A stretch of 64,000 nt of DNA from assembly GCF_014640075.1 (NCBI RefSeq), contig NZ_BMGG01000001.1:372001-436000 (forward strand), written 5' to 3'. Shown piece by piece: positions 8,524 to 16,862 of the stretch; the first letter of the stretch is position 1, and each line of letters starts with the position of its first letter. Position numbers and translations under genes: made by a program. The notes under the pieces were generated by a model. It did not search any database and was not told the origin of the DNA. It worked only from the letters and a program-made list of their open reading frames with translations. This DNA comes from Chelatococcus reniformis. GTDB taxonomy: Bacteria; Pseudomonadota; Alphaproteobacteria; Rhizobiales; Beijerinckiaceae.

Positions 8524-9450
8524 ATGTTCGGCGACTATACGCTCTCCCAGCTCGGCTCGATCTTCGTGATGCAGGGCTTTGCCGGGCTTATCCTGTTCTC
8601 CGTCTACGTGCTGATGGCGCTCGGGCTCGCCATCATCTTCGGCCAGATGGGCGTGATCAACATGGCGCACGGGGAGTTCATGATCCTCGGCGCCTACGTC
8701 ACCTACCTCACCGCCTCGTTCGTCCAGTCGCACCTGCCGGCGCTGTTCTCGGTCTACTTCTTCGTCGCCATGGCGCTGGCGTTCGTCGCCTCGGGCGCGC
8801 TGGGCATGCTGACGGAGTGGGCGCTGATCCGCCATCTCTACCGGCGCCCCCTCGATACGCTGCTCGCCACCTGGGGCCTGTCGCTGATTCTCCAGCAGGC
8901 CTTCCGCTCGATCTTCGGTGCGCGCGAGGTAGGGGTCGAGCTACCGCAGTGGATGCTCGGCTCGCTGCCGATCACCGACACCATCGAGGTGCCGATCAAC
9001 GGCATCTTCGTCATGGGGCTGACCGTGCTGATCACCGTGGCGGTGGCCTACATCATCTTCCGCTCGCGCTGGGGCCGCCAGGTTCGCGCCGTGGTGCAGA
9101 ACCGGGTCATGGCCGGTGCCGTCGGCATCAACACCGAACGGGTCGACCGCCTGACCTTCGGGCTCGGCTGCGGCATCGCCGGCGTCGCCGGCAGCGCCTT
9201 CACCATGGTCGGGTCCACCGGGCCGACCTCCGGCCAGCTCTACATCGTCGACACCTTTCTGGTGGTCGTCTTCGGCGGCGCCGCGAGCCTGCTCGGCACC
9301 ATCGCCTCGGCCTTCAGCATCTCGCAGACCCAGTCGACGCTCGAATTCTTCATGTCGGGCTCGATGGCCAAGGTCATCACGCTGCTCACCATCGTCGCGA
9401 TCCTGATGCTGCGGCCGCAGGGCCTGTTCGCCCTCAAGGTCCGCAAGTAG
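8524..9450 (+). CDS. urtB: Urea/amide ABC transporter permease UrtB
   Basis: A 308-residue LivH-type inner-membrane permease with about eight hydrophobic segments. Family hallmarks are LIFSVYVLMALGLAIIFGQM, GVINMAHGEFMILGAYV and the closing region TLLTIVAILMLRPQGLFALK. It pairs with UrtC to form the channel for urea or short-chain amides bound by UrtA. An in-frame ATG lies upstream at 8485, but GGAG at 8514-8517 is correctly spaced for the ATG at 8524, which I chose. It lies 174 bases after urtA and 15 bases before urtC. Confidence 0.87.
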   Translation: MFGDYTLSQLGSIFVMQGFAGLILFSVYVLMALGLAIIFGQMGVINMAHGEFMILGAYVTYLTASFVQSHLPALFSVYFFVAMALAFVASGALGMLTEWALIRHLYRRPLDTLLATWGLSLILQQAFRSIFGAREVGVELPQWMLGSLPITDTIEVPINGIFVMGLTVLITVAVAYIIFRSRWGRQVRAVVQNRVMAGAVGINTERVDRLTFGLGCGIAGVAGSAFTMVGSTGPTSGQLYIVDTFLVVVFGGAASLLGTIASAFSISQTQSTLEFFMSGSMAKVITLLTIVAILMLRPQGLFALKVRK

Positions 9451-9465
9451 GAAGGCGGAACGTCC

Positions 9466-10605
9466 ATGATCGAAAATACACGCTTCGCGAGCCGCTCCGA
9501 GCTCGTCGGCATCGCGGCGCTCGCCCTGCTGCTCGTCGTCGTGCTGCCCCTCACCCTCGACGTCTTCCGCCTCAACCTCGTCGGCAAGTATCTGACCTAT
9601 GCCTTCGTCGCGCTGGGCCTGGTGCTGTGCTGGGGCTACGGCGGCATCCTGAGCCTCGGCCAGGGTGTCTTCTTCGGCCTCGGCGGCTATTGCATGGCGA
9701 TGTTCCTCAAGCTCGAGGCGTCGAGCCCGGAGAATACCAAGATCCAGTCGACCCCCGGCATCCCCGACTTCATGGACTGGAATCAGATCACCGAGCTGCC
9801 CCTGTTCTGGCAGCCGTTCCACAGCCTGACGTTCACCATCGCCGCGATCATCCTGGTGCCCGGGGTGTTCGCCTTCATCATCGGCGCGGCGATGTTCAAG
9901 CGCCGGGTCGGCGGCACCTACTTCGCCATCATCACCCAGGCGATCGCCGCCATCCTCACCATCCTGATCGTGGGCCAGCAGGGCTACACCGGCGGCATCA
10001 ACGGCATGACCGACCTTCGCACGCTGAAGGGCTGGGACATCCGGCCCGACCACGCCAAGGTGGTGCTCTACTTCGTCTGTGTCGCCTGCCTGTTCGGCTG
10101 CATCTTCGTCGCCCAGCTCATCCGCCACTCCAAGCTCGGCCGCATCCTCGTCGCCATGCGCGACAAGGAGGACCGGGTGCGGTTCTCCGGCTACAGCGTC
10201 GCCAACTTCAAGATCTTCGCCTTCTGCGTCGCGGCGGTCTTCGCGGCGATCGGCGGCGCCATGTTCGCCTTGCAGGTCGGCTTCATGTCGCCGTCCTTCG
10301 TCGGCATCGTGCCGTCGATCGAGATGGTGATCTACGCGGCGGTGGGCGGCCGTCTGTCCATCCTCGGCGCTGTCTACGGCACGCTGCTCGTCAATTTCGC
10401 CAAGACCAGCTTCTCGGAATCGTTCCCCGAGCTGTGGCTGTTCGGCCTCGGCGGCCTGTTCATCGCCGTCGTCCTGGCGTTCCCCAACGGCGTGGCGGGG
10501 TTGTGGAGCGACTACGTGCAGCCGCGCCTCGTGCGATTGGTGACCCCGCGCAAGGCGGGCTGGTCGGCGCCCAACGCCGTTGCGGAAGGCGCTCCGGCGG
10601 AGTGA
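9466..10605 (+). CDS. urtC: Urea/amide ABC transporter permease UrtC
   Basis: A 379-residue LivM-type permease, the partner of UrtB. It has about nine to ten membrane segments. Typical stretches are LGLVLCWGYGGILSLGQGVFFGLGGYCMA near residue 50, GINGMTDL (about residue 178) and the permease loop VAMRDKEDRVRFSGYSV (about 230). The insertion between the second and fourth segments (SSPENTKIQSTPGIPDFMDW) is usual for UrtC and makes it longer than amino-acid LivM proteins. It begins 15 bases after urtB with GGCGGAA before the ATG and ends 10 bases before urtD. Confidence 0.87.
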   Translation: MIENTRFASRSELVGIAALALLLVVVLPLTLDVFRLNLVGKYLTYAFVALGLVLCWGYGGILSLGQGVFFGLGGYCMAMFLKLEASSPENTKIQSTPGIPDFMDWNQITELPLFWQPFHSLTFTIAAIILVPGVFAFIIGAAMFKRRVGGTYFAIITQAIAAILTILIVGQQGYTGGINGMTDLRTLKGWDIRPDHAKVVLYFVCVACLFGCIFVAQLIRHSKLGRILVAMRDKEDRVRFSGYSVANFKIFAFCVAAVFAAIGGAMFALQVGFMSPSFVGIVPSIEMVIYAAVGGRLSILGAVYGTLLVNFAKTSFSESFPELWLFGLGGLFIAVVLAFPNGVAGLWSDYVQPRLVRLVTPRKAGWSAPNAVAEGAPAE

Positions 10606-10615
10606 GGAGGCGAGC

Positions 10616-11371
10616 ATGTTGATAGGCCAGCAACCCAAGGATTTCCTGCTCTCCGTGGAAGGTCTCACCGTGTCGTTCGACGGCTTCAAGGCGGTCAACG
10701 ATCTGTCGTTCTATGTCGACGAGAACGAGATCCGCGTCATCATCGGGCCGAACGGCGCCGGCAAGACGACGGTGCTCGATCTGATCTGCGGCAAGACCAG
10801 GGCCACGTCCGGCTCGATCCACTTCCGCGACAGGGATCTCACCAAGATGCGCGAGAACGAGATCGTCCAGGCGGGCGTCGGCCGCAAGTTCCAGACGCCG
10901 TCCATCTACGACGACCTCACCGTGTTCGAGAACCTGGAGATCTCCTTCCCGCGCGGCCGCTCGGTGCTCGGCGCGCTGACCTTCAAGCGCGACGCCGAGG
11001 TGCGCGAGCGCGTGCACGAGGTGGCGGAGATGATCTTCCTGAAGGATCGCCTCGCCATGCGCGCCGACCTGCTCAGCCACGGCCAGAAGCAGTGGCTGGA
11101 GATCGGCATGCTGCTGATCCAGGACCCGGAGTTGCTGATGCTGGACGAGCCGGTGGCCGGCATGAGCGTCAGCGAGCGCGTCAAGACCGCCGAGCTGCTC
11201 CATCGCATCATCGAGGGCCGGTCGGTGCTGGTGATCGAGCACGACATGAAGTTCGTCGAGGACATCGCGCACAAGGTGACGGTGCTGCACCAGGGGCAGA
11301 TCCTGTCCGAGGGCACGATGGACAAGGTCAAGAACGACCCCAAGGTCATCGAAGTCTATCTGGGCCACTAG
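10616..11371 (+). CDS. urtD: Urea/amide ABC transporter ATPase UrtD
   Basis: A 251-residue LivG-type ATPase. Walker A is GPNGAGKTT (about residue 44), the Q-loop region has GVGRKFQTPSIYDD, the signature is a relaxed LSHGQKQWLEIGM (as usual in UrtD/LivG), Walker B is LLMLDEPVAGM, and the switch His lies in VIEHDMKF. The start at 10616 has GAGGAGG just upstream; the frame also opens at 10580 inside urtC but without support. The TAG stop codon at 11369-11371 is also the first three bases of an intergenic hairpin repeat. Confidence 0.88.
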   Translation: MLIGQQPKDFLLSVEGLTVSFDGFKAVNDLSFYVDENEIRVIIGPNGAGKTTVLDLICGKTRATSGSIHFRDRDLTKMRENEIVQAGVGRKFQTPSIYDDLTVFENLEISFPRGRSVLGALTFKRDAEVRERVHEVAEMIFLKDRLAMRADLLSHGQKQWLEIGMLLIQDPELLMLDEPVAGMSVSERVKTAELLHRIIEGRSVLVIEHDMKFVEDIAHKVTVLHQGQILSEGTMDKVKNDPKVIEVYLGH

Positions 11372-11472
11372 AGCGTTTTCGAGCGAAGTGACCGTCGGTT
11401 CGCGTGAAGAAAACGCGACAAAACAATCAGATAGAGCATTTCGGCGATTCGAAGAAACGCGGAAATGCTCTA
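11369..11472. repeat. Two-hairpin REP-like element, family A, copy 1
   Basis: A 104-base element with two hairpins: GCGTTTTC (11373-11380) with GAAAACGC (11409-11416), then TAGAGCATTTC (11432-11442) with GAAATGCTCTA (11462-11472). A second copy of the same length lies at 47375-47478. Both begin exactly on the TAG stop codon of the gene before them. The frame of urtE stays open through this copy, but the urtE start is downstream. Confidence 0.8.
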
Positions 11473-11529
11473 GGGCAGCGATTGGGCAAAAATCGCCGAA
11501 CCCAGAGAGTTTTATCAGGGGACCACGCG

Positions 11530-12219
11530 ATGTTGGCTATCTCCGATCTGCACGTCGCCTACGGCCAGAGCGAGGTGCTGCACGGCCTCAACCTGTCTGT
11601 CGCGCCCAACGAGATCGTCGCGATCATGGGCCGCAACGGCATGGGCAAGACCACGCTGATGAAGTCGATGATGGGCATCGTGCCCACCAAGAGCGGCTCG
11701 GTGACCATGGGCGGCGCCGAGCTCGCCCGGCTGAAGAGCTTCGAGCGCGTGGCCAAGGGCCTCGCCTACGTGCCGCAAGGCCGGATGATCTTCTCGACCA
11801 TGACGGTGAAGGAGAATATCGAGACCGGGCTCGCGGCCGCGGGCGAGCGCCACGTCCCGGCCGACATCTACGAGTTGTTCCCCGTGCTGCTGGAGATGAA
11901 GGGGCGCCGCGGCGGCAACCTCTCCGGCGGCCAGCAGCAGCAGCTCGCCATCGCCCGCGCGCTGGTGACCAAGCCCAAAGTGCTGCTGCTGGACGAGCCG
12001 ACGGAGGGCATCCAGCCGTCGATCATCCGCGATATAGCGCGCACGCTGAAGCGCATCCGCGACGAGCGCGGCCTGTCGATCCTCGTGTCGGAGCAGGTGC
12101 TGAGCTTTGCCCTGGATATCGCCGATCGCGTGCTCGTCATCGAGAACGGCGAGATCGTCCATGAAGATGCCCGCGCGACGGCCGACGAGGCGGCCATCGC
12201 CAGATTCCTGTCCGTCTAG
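11530..12219 (+). CDS. urtE: Urea/amide ABC transporter ATPase UrtE
   Basis: A 229-residue LivF-type ATPase: Walker A GRNGMGKTT (about residue 36), Q-loop region YVPQGRMIFSTMTV, signature LSGGQQQQLAIARAL, Walker B VLLLDEPTEGIQPS, and SEQ in place of the usual switch His motif (SILVSEQVLSF). It completes the UrtABCDE transporter. I chose the ATG at 11530, behind AGGGGA, where homology with LivF begins (MLAISDLHVAYG). It is separated from urtD by 158 bases filled with a hairpin repeat, which is unusual inside an urt operon and could lower or uncouple expression of this last subunit. Confidence 0.86.
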   Translation: MLAISDLHVAYGQSEVLHGLNLSVAPNEIVAIMGRNGMGKTTLMKSMMGIVPTKSGSVTMGGAELARLKSFERVAKGLAYVPQGRMIFSTMTVKENIETGLAAAGERHVPADIYELFPVLLEMKGRRGGNLSGGQQQQLAIARALVTKPKVLLLDEPTEGIQPSIIRDIARTLKRIRDERGLSILVSEQVLSFALDIADRVLVIENGEIVHEDARATADEAAIARFLSV

Positions 12220-12274
12220 AGAGCGGGACAACGGTTCGAACAATTGTCGGCCCGTTGCAAGTTGTTGTTTCGAA

Positions 12275-12305
12275 CACGACTTCCGCCGAAGAACCGGCGG
12301 TCGTG
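12275..12305 (+). other. Hairpin in the urtE-fmdA gap
   Basis: CACGA...CCGCCG (left arm from 12275) pairs with CGGCGG...TCGTG (ending at 12305), with a three-base bulge and a six-base loop, followed by TCTTA. It lies 45 bases before the fmdA start. It might be a weak terminator, a processing site or an mRNA stabiliser; no evidence separates these. Confidence 0.3.
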
Positions 12306-12349
12306 TCTTAGGATCAGCTTTAAGCAACGCCATTCCAAGGAGCCCAGTC

Positions 12350-13579
12350 ATGCCCGAGACGCTGATCAAGGTCGATCTCACCCAGTCGGCCTACGACAAC
12401 GAGATGGTCCACAACCGCTGGCATCCGGACATTCCGATGGTGGCGACGGTGAGCCCCGGCGACGATTTCATCATCGAGACCTACGACTGGACCGGGGGCT
12501 TCATCAAGAACAACGACGATGCCTCGGACGTACGCGACATCGACCTGTCGATCGTGCACTTCCTCAGCGGTCCGATCGGGGTGAAGGGCGCCGAGCCGGG
12601 TGACCTCCTGGTGGTCGACCTGCTCGACGTCGGCGCCAAGCCCGAGAGCCAGTGGGGCTTCAACGGCTTCTTCTCCAAGCAGAACGGCGGCGGCTTCCTC
12701 ACCGATCACTTTCCCCAGGCGCAGAAGTCGATCTGGGACTTCGAAGGCCTGTTCACCAAATCACGCCACATACCGGGTGTGCGCTTCGCCGGCCTGGTCC
12801 ATCCCGGCCTGATCGGCTGCCTGCCCGACAAGACGCTCCTCGACACCTGGAACACGCGTGAGACCGGGCTGATCGCCACCAACCCGACGCGTGTGCCTGG
12901 CCTTGCCAATCCGCCGTTCGGACCGACCGCCCACATGGGCAAGATGACGGCGGGCAAGGAGGGCGCGGCAGCCGAGGCGGCGCGGACGGTGCCCCCGCGC
13001 GAGCACGGGGGCAACTGCGACATCAAGGATCTGTCGCGGGGCTCCAAGATCTACTTCCCGGTCTACGTGCCGGGCGCCGGCCTTTCCATGGGCGACCTGC
13101 ACTTCAGCCAGGGCGACGGCGAGATCACGTTCTGCGGCGCCATCGAGATGGCGGGATGGCTGCACATCAAGGTGGATCTGATCAAGGACGGGATGGCCAA
13201 ATACGGCATCAGGAACCCGATCTTCAAGCCGAGCCCGATCACGCCCAACTACAACGACTATCTGATCTTCGAAGGCATTTCAGTCGACGAGCAGGGGGCG
13301 CAGCACTACCTGGACGTCACCGTGGCCTATCGCCAGGCCTGCCTCAACGCCATCGAATACCTGAAGAAGTTCGGTTATTCCGGCGCCCAGGCCTATTCCA
13401 TCCTCGGCACGGCGCCGGTACAGGGCCACGTCTCCGGCGTGGTCGACGTGCCCAATGCCTGTGCCACGCTCTGGCTGCCGACGCAGATCTTCGAGTTTGA
13501 CATCAACCCGAGCGCCGCCGGCCCGACCAGGTTCATCACCGGCGACGTCGACATGCCGCTGGCGCCGGATCTGGCTTAG
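12350..13579 (+). CDS. fmdA: Formamidase (acetamidase/formamidase family)
   Basis: A 409-residue cytosolic amidase of the FmdA/AmdA family, about the usual length. It hydrolyses formamide to formate and ammonia. Family features include NRWHPDIPMVATVSPGDDF near the N-terminus, a long middle region with NGGGFLTDHFP and RFAGLVHPGLIGC, and PREHGGNCDIKDL (about residue 217) with LHFSQGDGEITFCGAIE. The C-terminus has QAYSILGTAPVQGHVSGVVD. AAGGAG precedes the ATG by 7 bases. It follows urtABCDE and is followed by fmdB, the arrangement known from methylotroph fmd loci, so the transporter probably imports formamide or related amides as nitrogen source. Confidence 0.93.
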   Translation: MPETLIKVDLTQSAYDNEMVHNRWHPDIPMVATVSPGDDFIIETYDWTGGFIKNNDDASDVRDIDLSIVHFLSGPIGVKGAEPGDLLVVDLLDVGAKPESQWGFNGFFSKQNGGGFLTDHFPQAQKSIWDFEGLFTKSRHIPGVRFAGLVHPGLIGCLPDKTLLDTWNTRETGLIATNPTRVPGLANPPFGPTAHMGKMTAGKEGAAAEAARTVPPREHGGNCDIKDLSRGSKIYFPVYVPGAGLSMGDLHFSQGDGEITFCGAIEMAGWLHIKVDLIKDGMAKYGIRNPIFKPSPITPNYNDYLIFEGISVDEQGAQHYLDVTVAYRQACLNAIEYLKKFGYSGAQAYSILGTAPVQGHVSGVVDVPNACATLWLPTQIFEFDINPSAAGPTRFITGDVDMPLAPDLA

Positions 13580-13593
13580 CCCGGGACCGAGCC

Positions 13594-13705
13594 CGACCCG
13601 GAGCGTTTCGCGACTGGATGAACTCACCCAATCGCCAGAGCAGTGCCGGGCTTCAACACGTATGAGCATATCCGCGTCATTGGATGAGCCCATCCAATGG
13701 CGAAA
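13594..13705. repeat. Intergenic hairpin repeat, family B
   Basis: Between fmdA and fmdB: GGAGCGTTTCGCGACTGG starts the element, and ATTGGAT (13679-13685) pairs with ATCCAAT (13692-13698) around GAGCCC. The same GAGCCC loop with longer arms occurs at 16825-16855. The element resembles the copies at 2388-2515 and 16746-16862 but the left hairpin is poorly preserved. Confidence 0.45.
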
Positions 13706-13795
13706 CACTCTCGCCTCCCGTCGCGGCGGGAGGCTTCCGCCCTTCAACATTTTTGCCGGGCCTTCGCCCGGCTCGATCCTCGCAGGAGCCTGCCG

Positions 13796-14122
13796 ATGCC
13801 CGTCTACGACTACGAATGCCCCGACTGCGGCCCGTTCTCGGCGCTGCGGTCCATGGCGGACTACCAGGCGGCGGCGGATTGCCCAAGCTGCGCGAGTGCG
13901 GCGCCGCGCATCCTGCTGAGCGCGCCGGCCCTGGCACAGATGGAAGCCGGCCGACGCAGCGCCTTCACCACGAACGAACGGAGCCGTAACGAGCCACGTC
14001 GCTCGGGCGCCCATGCGCCGGGCTGCGGCTGCTGTAGCGGCAGGCCGCTGTCGCGCACACGCCAGAGCGCCACGGGCGCCAAGAGCTTTCCCAGCGCGCG
14101 GCCATGGATGATCAGCCACTGA
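13796..14122 (+). CDS. fmdB: FmdB-type zinc-ribbon protein
   Basis: A 108-residue protein whose first 40 residues are the FmdB zinc ribbon: MPVYDYEC (Cys8), CPDC (Cys11), CPSC (Cys29 and Cys32). The rest is basic and ends with a second Cys cluster (HAPGCGCCSG). FmdB was described as a putative regulator of formamidase; the molecular role of the family is not well established, and binding of nucleic acid or a metal is inferred from the ribbon. The ATG at 13796 is where homology starts and is preceded by CAGGAG. The 216-base gap after fmdA holds a hairpin repeat. Confidence 0.8.
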   Translation: MPVYDYECPDCGPFSALRSMADYQAAADCPSCASAAPRILLSAPALAQMEAGRRSAFTTNERSRNEPRRSGAHAPGCGCCSGRPLSRTRQSATGAKSFPSARPWMISH

Positions 14123-14155
14123 TACGGATGGACGTCCGGCCTGGAGCGGTTGCGC

Positions 14156-14389
14156 TCACATCCGGCGCTGGCTCTCCCGCCGGGTCGTAGCCACGTCATG
14201 CCAGTCGCCGCCGCGCCATCCCTGCACCAGAAATCCGAGCAGCAGCCCAGCCAGACCGCCAGGCCCAGCCCGGCCGAGCCGCGCGGCCAACAGGGCGAGA
14301 ATCGCCGAGGTCAGCCGCGAATGGCGGCCACTCGCCGAACGCGAGGCCAGGAACGCACCGAACAGAGGAAACAGAAGGCCACGGAGCAC
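14156..14389 (-). CDS. Small hydrophobic protein of unknown function
   Basis: A 77-residue ORF with a GTG start behind an excellent Shine-Dalgarno sequence (GGGAGG, 7 bases upstream), which is the main reason to think it is real. Residues about 1-16 and 26-55 are rich in Leu, Ala and Gly and could form one or two membrane helices; the tail is charged. I do not recognise the family. It lies between fmdB and a Pro/Ala/Glu-rich gene on the same strand. Confidence 0.45.
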   Translation of the reverse strand: MLRGLLFPLFGAFLASRSASGRHSRLTSAILALLAARLGRAGPGGLAGLLLGFLVQGWRGGDWHDVATTRRESQRRM

Positions 14390-14556
14390 GGCAACACCTC
14401 CCTACTGGCGGATCAAACCCCGGACGAGCGCCCCAGGTTCCCCCCTCATGTCGGGATTGCCGTCTCGGCCCGCCAGCTTAGCTCCGCCCGCTGCTGCCCG
14501 GACCACGTCCGGCCGAGCCGCGGCAGCCGGGACCGAGGCTGTGAGGTGCCGCCGGC

Positions 14557-15216
14557 TTACCAGGCCGCCGGGTGCAGCCGTCGCTTCCAGCGCTGCCCGA
14601 GCGGCAACTCGGCTCTGGCGAGTTGCCGGCGTCCGACGCGGCGCGAACGGAGGTCGGTGCGCGCGGGCGCCGCCATGCCGGTGGCGGACGCGTCGTCCAT
14701 GGCCTCGGCCGCTTCCGGCTCCAGGTCGGGTTCAAGCTCTGCCTCGGGCGCCTCGGCGGCCGCCGGCACCGCGCGGATATGCGGCTCCGCCGCCGCAGGC
14801 TCCGGAGATCGGGCGCGCGGCTGGCGCGGCCGTCGCGGGCGCGGGGCGGCGGGCGGCTCCACGAGAGGCTCTTCGGCCGCTTCGACCGCGGAAGTCTCAG
14901 CCGCCTCGGGCTCGGGCGGAGCGACGTCCCGGCTGAGATCGGGCAGCACCCGCGGCGCGTTGCTCGGCGCGGCCTTCTCGGCTGGTTTCGATCGGATGTC
15001 GGAGAAGACCTCGGCGGCCGTCAGCTCCGCCTTTTGCCGCGACGGCGACATGACCTGGCTATCCAACTCGGCGATCCAGGACCGCGGCTTCTTGCCTTGC
15101 TTCGTTTCGACCACGAATGGGCGCAACGTTCTCTTCACCAGCATTCTCCGACAGCGGGCTCGAATCACGGCGGCGTCGTACGCGCTATTGAGCCCGGGGC
15201 GCACTCTATAGTTCAT
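14557..15216 (-). CDS. Pro/Ala/Glu-rich protein with SyrB-like N-terminus
   Basis: A 219-residue ORF. The segment MLVKRTLRPFVVETKQGKK, starting at residue 25, resembles the first residues of short rhizobial SyrB-type proteins. The middle (about residues 75-180) is low-complexity, dominated by Pro, Ala and Glu with basic patches (PRPRRPRQPRARS), and the C-terminus is basic. The true start may be the ATG at 15144, directly before that segment, since neither candidate has a convincing ribosome binding site. Low-complexity composition makes the whole call uncertain. It is divergent from the MFS gene at 15398. Confidence 0.45.
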   Translation of the reverse strand: MNYRVRPGLNSAYDAAVIRARCRRMLVKRTLRPFVVETKQGKKPRSWIAELDSQVMSPSRQKAELTAAEVFSDIRSKPAEKAAPSNAPRVLPDLSRDVAPPEPEAAETSAVEAAEEPLVEPPAAPRPRRPRQPRARSPEPAAAEPHIRAVPAAAEAPEAELEPDLEPEAAEAMDDASATGMAAPARTDLRSRRVGRRQLARAELPLGQRWKRRLHPAAW

Positions 15217-15397
15217 CGCCCAACATTCAACTGCCGAACCACCATAATTGTGCGTAGAATGGTCGAGGTCTTCACACCCTCTCCGGTTGCGGCAGGCCGC
15301 GGCCGCGCCCCACGGAAGCGGCCCGCATGTGCGGCGCTCGGCCGCGCCATGCGCGCATCCCGGTTGATCTCGCGCCCCAAGTGCAGGCAGCCTAGCC

Positions 15398-16654
15398 ATG
15401 GCGCGTACGTCTTGCGCGCCACCGGCCGATGGATTGACGACACCGCAGTTGACGCCGCCAGCACCCACCCGGATCGCAGTCGGCACGGCAGCCTTCAGGC
15501 ACGCCAACGCGGCCCTGTTTGCGGCCGGCTTCGCCTCTTTTGCAATCCTGTACTGCGTGCAGCCGCTGCTGCCGGTGTTCGCCGCCGACTTCGGGGTCAG
15601 TGCGGCCGAAAGTTCGCTTGCCCTTTCCGTGAGCACGGCGGCGCTCGCCGTGTCGCTGCTGGTCGCCAGCTCGCTTTCGGAAGCACTCGGCCGCAAGCCG
15701 CTGATGGTCGCCTCACTGGCCGCATCGGCGGCCCTGACGCTGCTCTCGGCCGCGGCGCCGGACTGGACGAGCCTCCTCATTCTGCGCGTCCTGACGGGGC
15801 TGGCGCTGGGCGGCGTGCCGGCCGTGGCCATGGCCTACGCCGGCGAGGAGATGCACGCGCGCGGCATGCCCCTCTCCATGGGCCTCATCGTCGGCGGCAA
15901 CGCGCTCGGGGGCATGACCGGGCGGCTCGTCGCCGGCACCATCGCCGATTTCGCGCCCTGGCAGGCTGCCATGGCCGCAATCGCAGGGATTGCCGTGGTC
16001 GCCACGCTCCTGTTCTGGCGCAGCCTGCCGGCCTCGCGCCATTTCGTCCGTCAGCCGCTCGAGCTCACGGGCCTGGTGCGTTCGCTGCTGATGCATCGGC
16101 GCGACCTCGGGCTGGTGCTGCTGTTCGCCGAAGCCTTCCTGCTCATGGGCTCCTTCGTCACCATCTACAACTACGCCGCTTTCCGCCTGCTGGCCCCGCC
16201 CTTCGAGCTTTCCCAGGCGTTGGCCAGCACGATCTCGGTGATCTACCTCACCGGGATCGTCAGCTCGACCTGGGCCGGGGCATTGGCGGGGCGGCTCGGC
16301 CGCCGTCACCTCCTGTGGATCGGCATCGCCATCATGCTCGCGGGCCTGCTGCTGACGCTCGCCGACGATCTGGCCCTGTTCGTGTTCGGCGTCATCGCCA
16401 CCACCTGCGGCTTCTTCGCCGCCCACTCCGTCGCCAGCGGCTGGGTGGGCTACCGCGCCCGCAGCGCCAAGGCCCAGGCGGCCGCGCTCTACCTCTTCCT
16501 CTACTACTTGGGCTCCAGCATCGTCGGCACCAGCGGCGGCCTGTTCTACGCCCATGCCGGCTGGACGGGCGTCGTGGCCTTCACCAGCACGCTGACGTTC
16601 GTGGCGTTGCTGATCGCGCTCCGTTTGACGCGGATCGCGCCGCTGCCGCCCTGA
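15398..16654 (+). CDS. MFS transporter, YnfM-like
   Basis: A 418-residue major facilitator with 12 predicted helices. After a non-homologous leader of about 30 residues the first helix is FAAGFASFAILYCVQPLLPV. The loop 2-3 motif is SLSEALGRKPLMV, the equivalent loop in the second half is LAGRLGRRHLLW, and RVLTGLALGGVPAVAMAY marks helix 4. It matches the YnfM group of drug/arabinose exporters; the substrate cannot be told. It stands alone and faces the phosphodiester glycosidase gene across a repeat-filled gap. Confidence 0.85.
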   Translation: MARTSCAPPADGLTTPQLTPPAPTRIAVGTAAFRHANAALFAAGFASFAILYCVQPLLPVFAADFGVSAAESSLALSVSTAALAVSLLVASSLSEALGRKPLMVASLAASAALTLLSAAAPDWTSLLILRVLTGLALGGVPAVAMAYAGEEMHARGMPLSMGLIVGGNALGGMTGRLVAGTIADFAPWQAAMAAIAGIAVVATLLFWRSLPASRHFVRQPLELTGLVRSLLMHRRDLGLVLLFAEAFLLMGSFVTIYNYAAFRLLAPPFELSQALASTISVIYLTGIVSSTWAGALAGRLGRRHLLWIGIAIMLAGLLLTLADDLALFVFGVIATTCGFFAAHSVASGWVGYRARSAKAQAAALYLFLYYLGSSIVGTSGGLFYAHAGWTGVVAFTSTLTFVALLIALRLTRIAPLPP

Positions 16655-16745
16655 GCAGACGGGGGCGCCGCCGTTCGCGTTCCATTCCGGATCCACCCGG
16701 GAGACGCGATCGAGCGCATCGCGCCATCCGATCGGATAGAAATTC

Positions 16746-16862
16746 CCTAGAGCGCTTCTTGATCGGGTGGACTCAGCCGATCAGAGAGAAGCGCTCCAGA
16801 TTCAAAGGCTTGGAGCATTTCTAACCGATCAGATGAGCCCATCTGATCGGGAAATGCCCTAG
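16746..16862. repeat. Two-hairpin intergenic repeat, family B, best copy
   Basis: Starts CTAGAGCGCTTCT and pairs with AGAAGCGCT; a second hairpin has CCGATCAGAT (16825-16834) and ATCTGATCGG (16841-16850), and the element ends AATGCCCTAG (16853-16862). It lies between convergent genes. The terminal CTA (16859-16861), read on the - strand, is the TAG stop codon of the phosphodiester glycosidase gene. Confidence 0.75.

Noticed and set aside
12226-12274. GTTCGAAC-like sequence suggesting a tRNA T-loop
   Set aside because: No acceptor stem, anticodon arm or CCA end can be built around it.
14572-15397. + strand frame running 750 codons through 14572-16824
   Set aside because: It overlaps the MFS gene in another frame and reads as Arg/Gly-rich sequence without any family motif.
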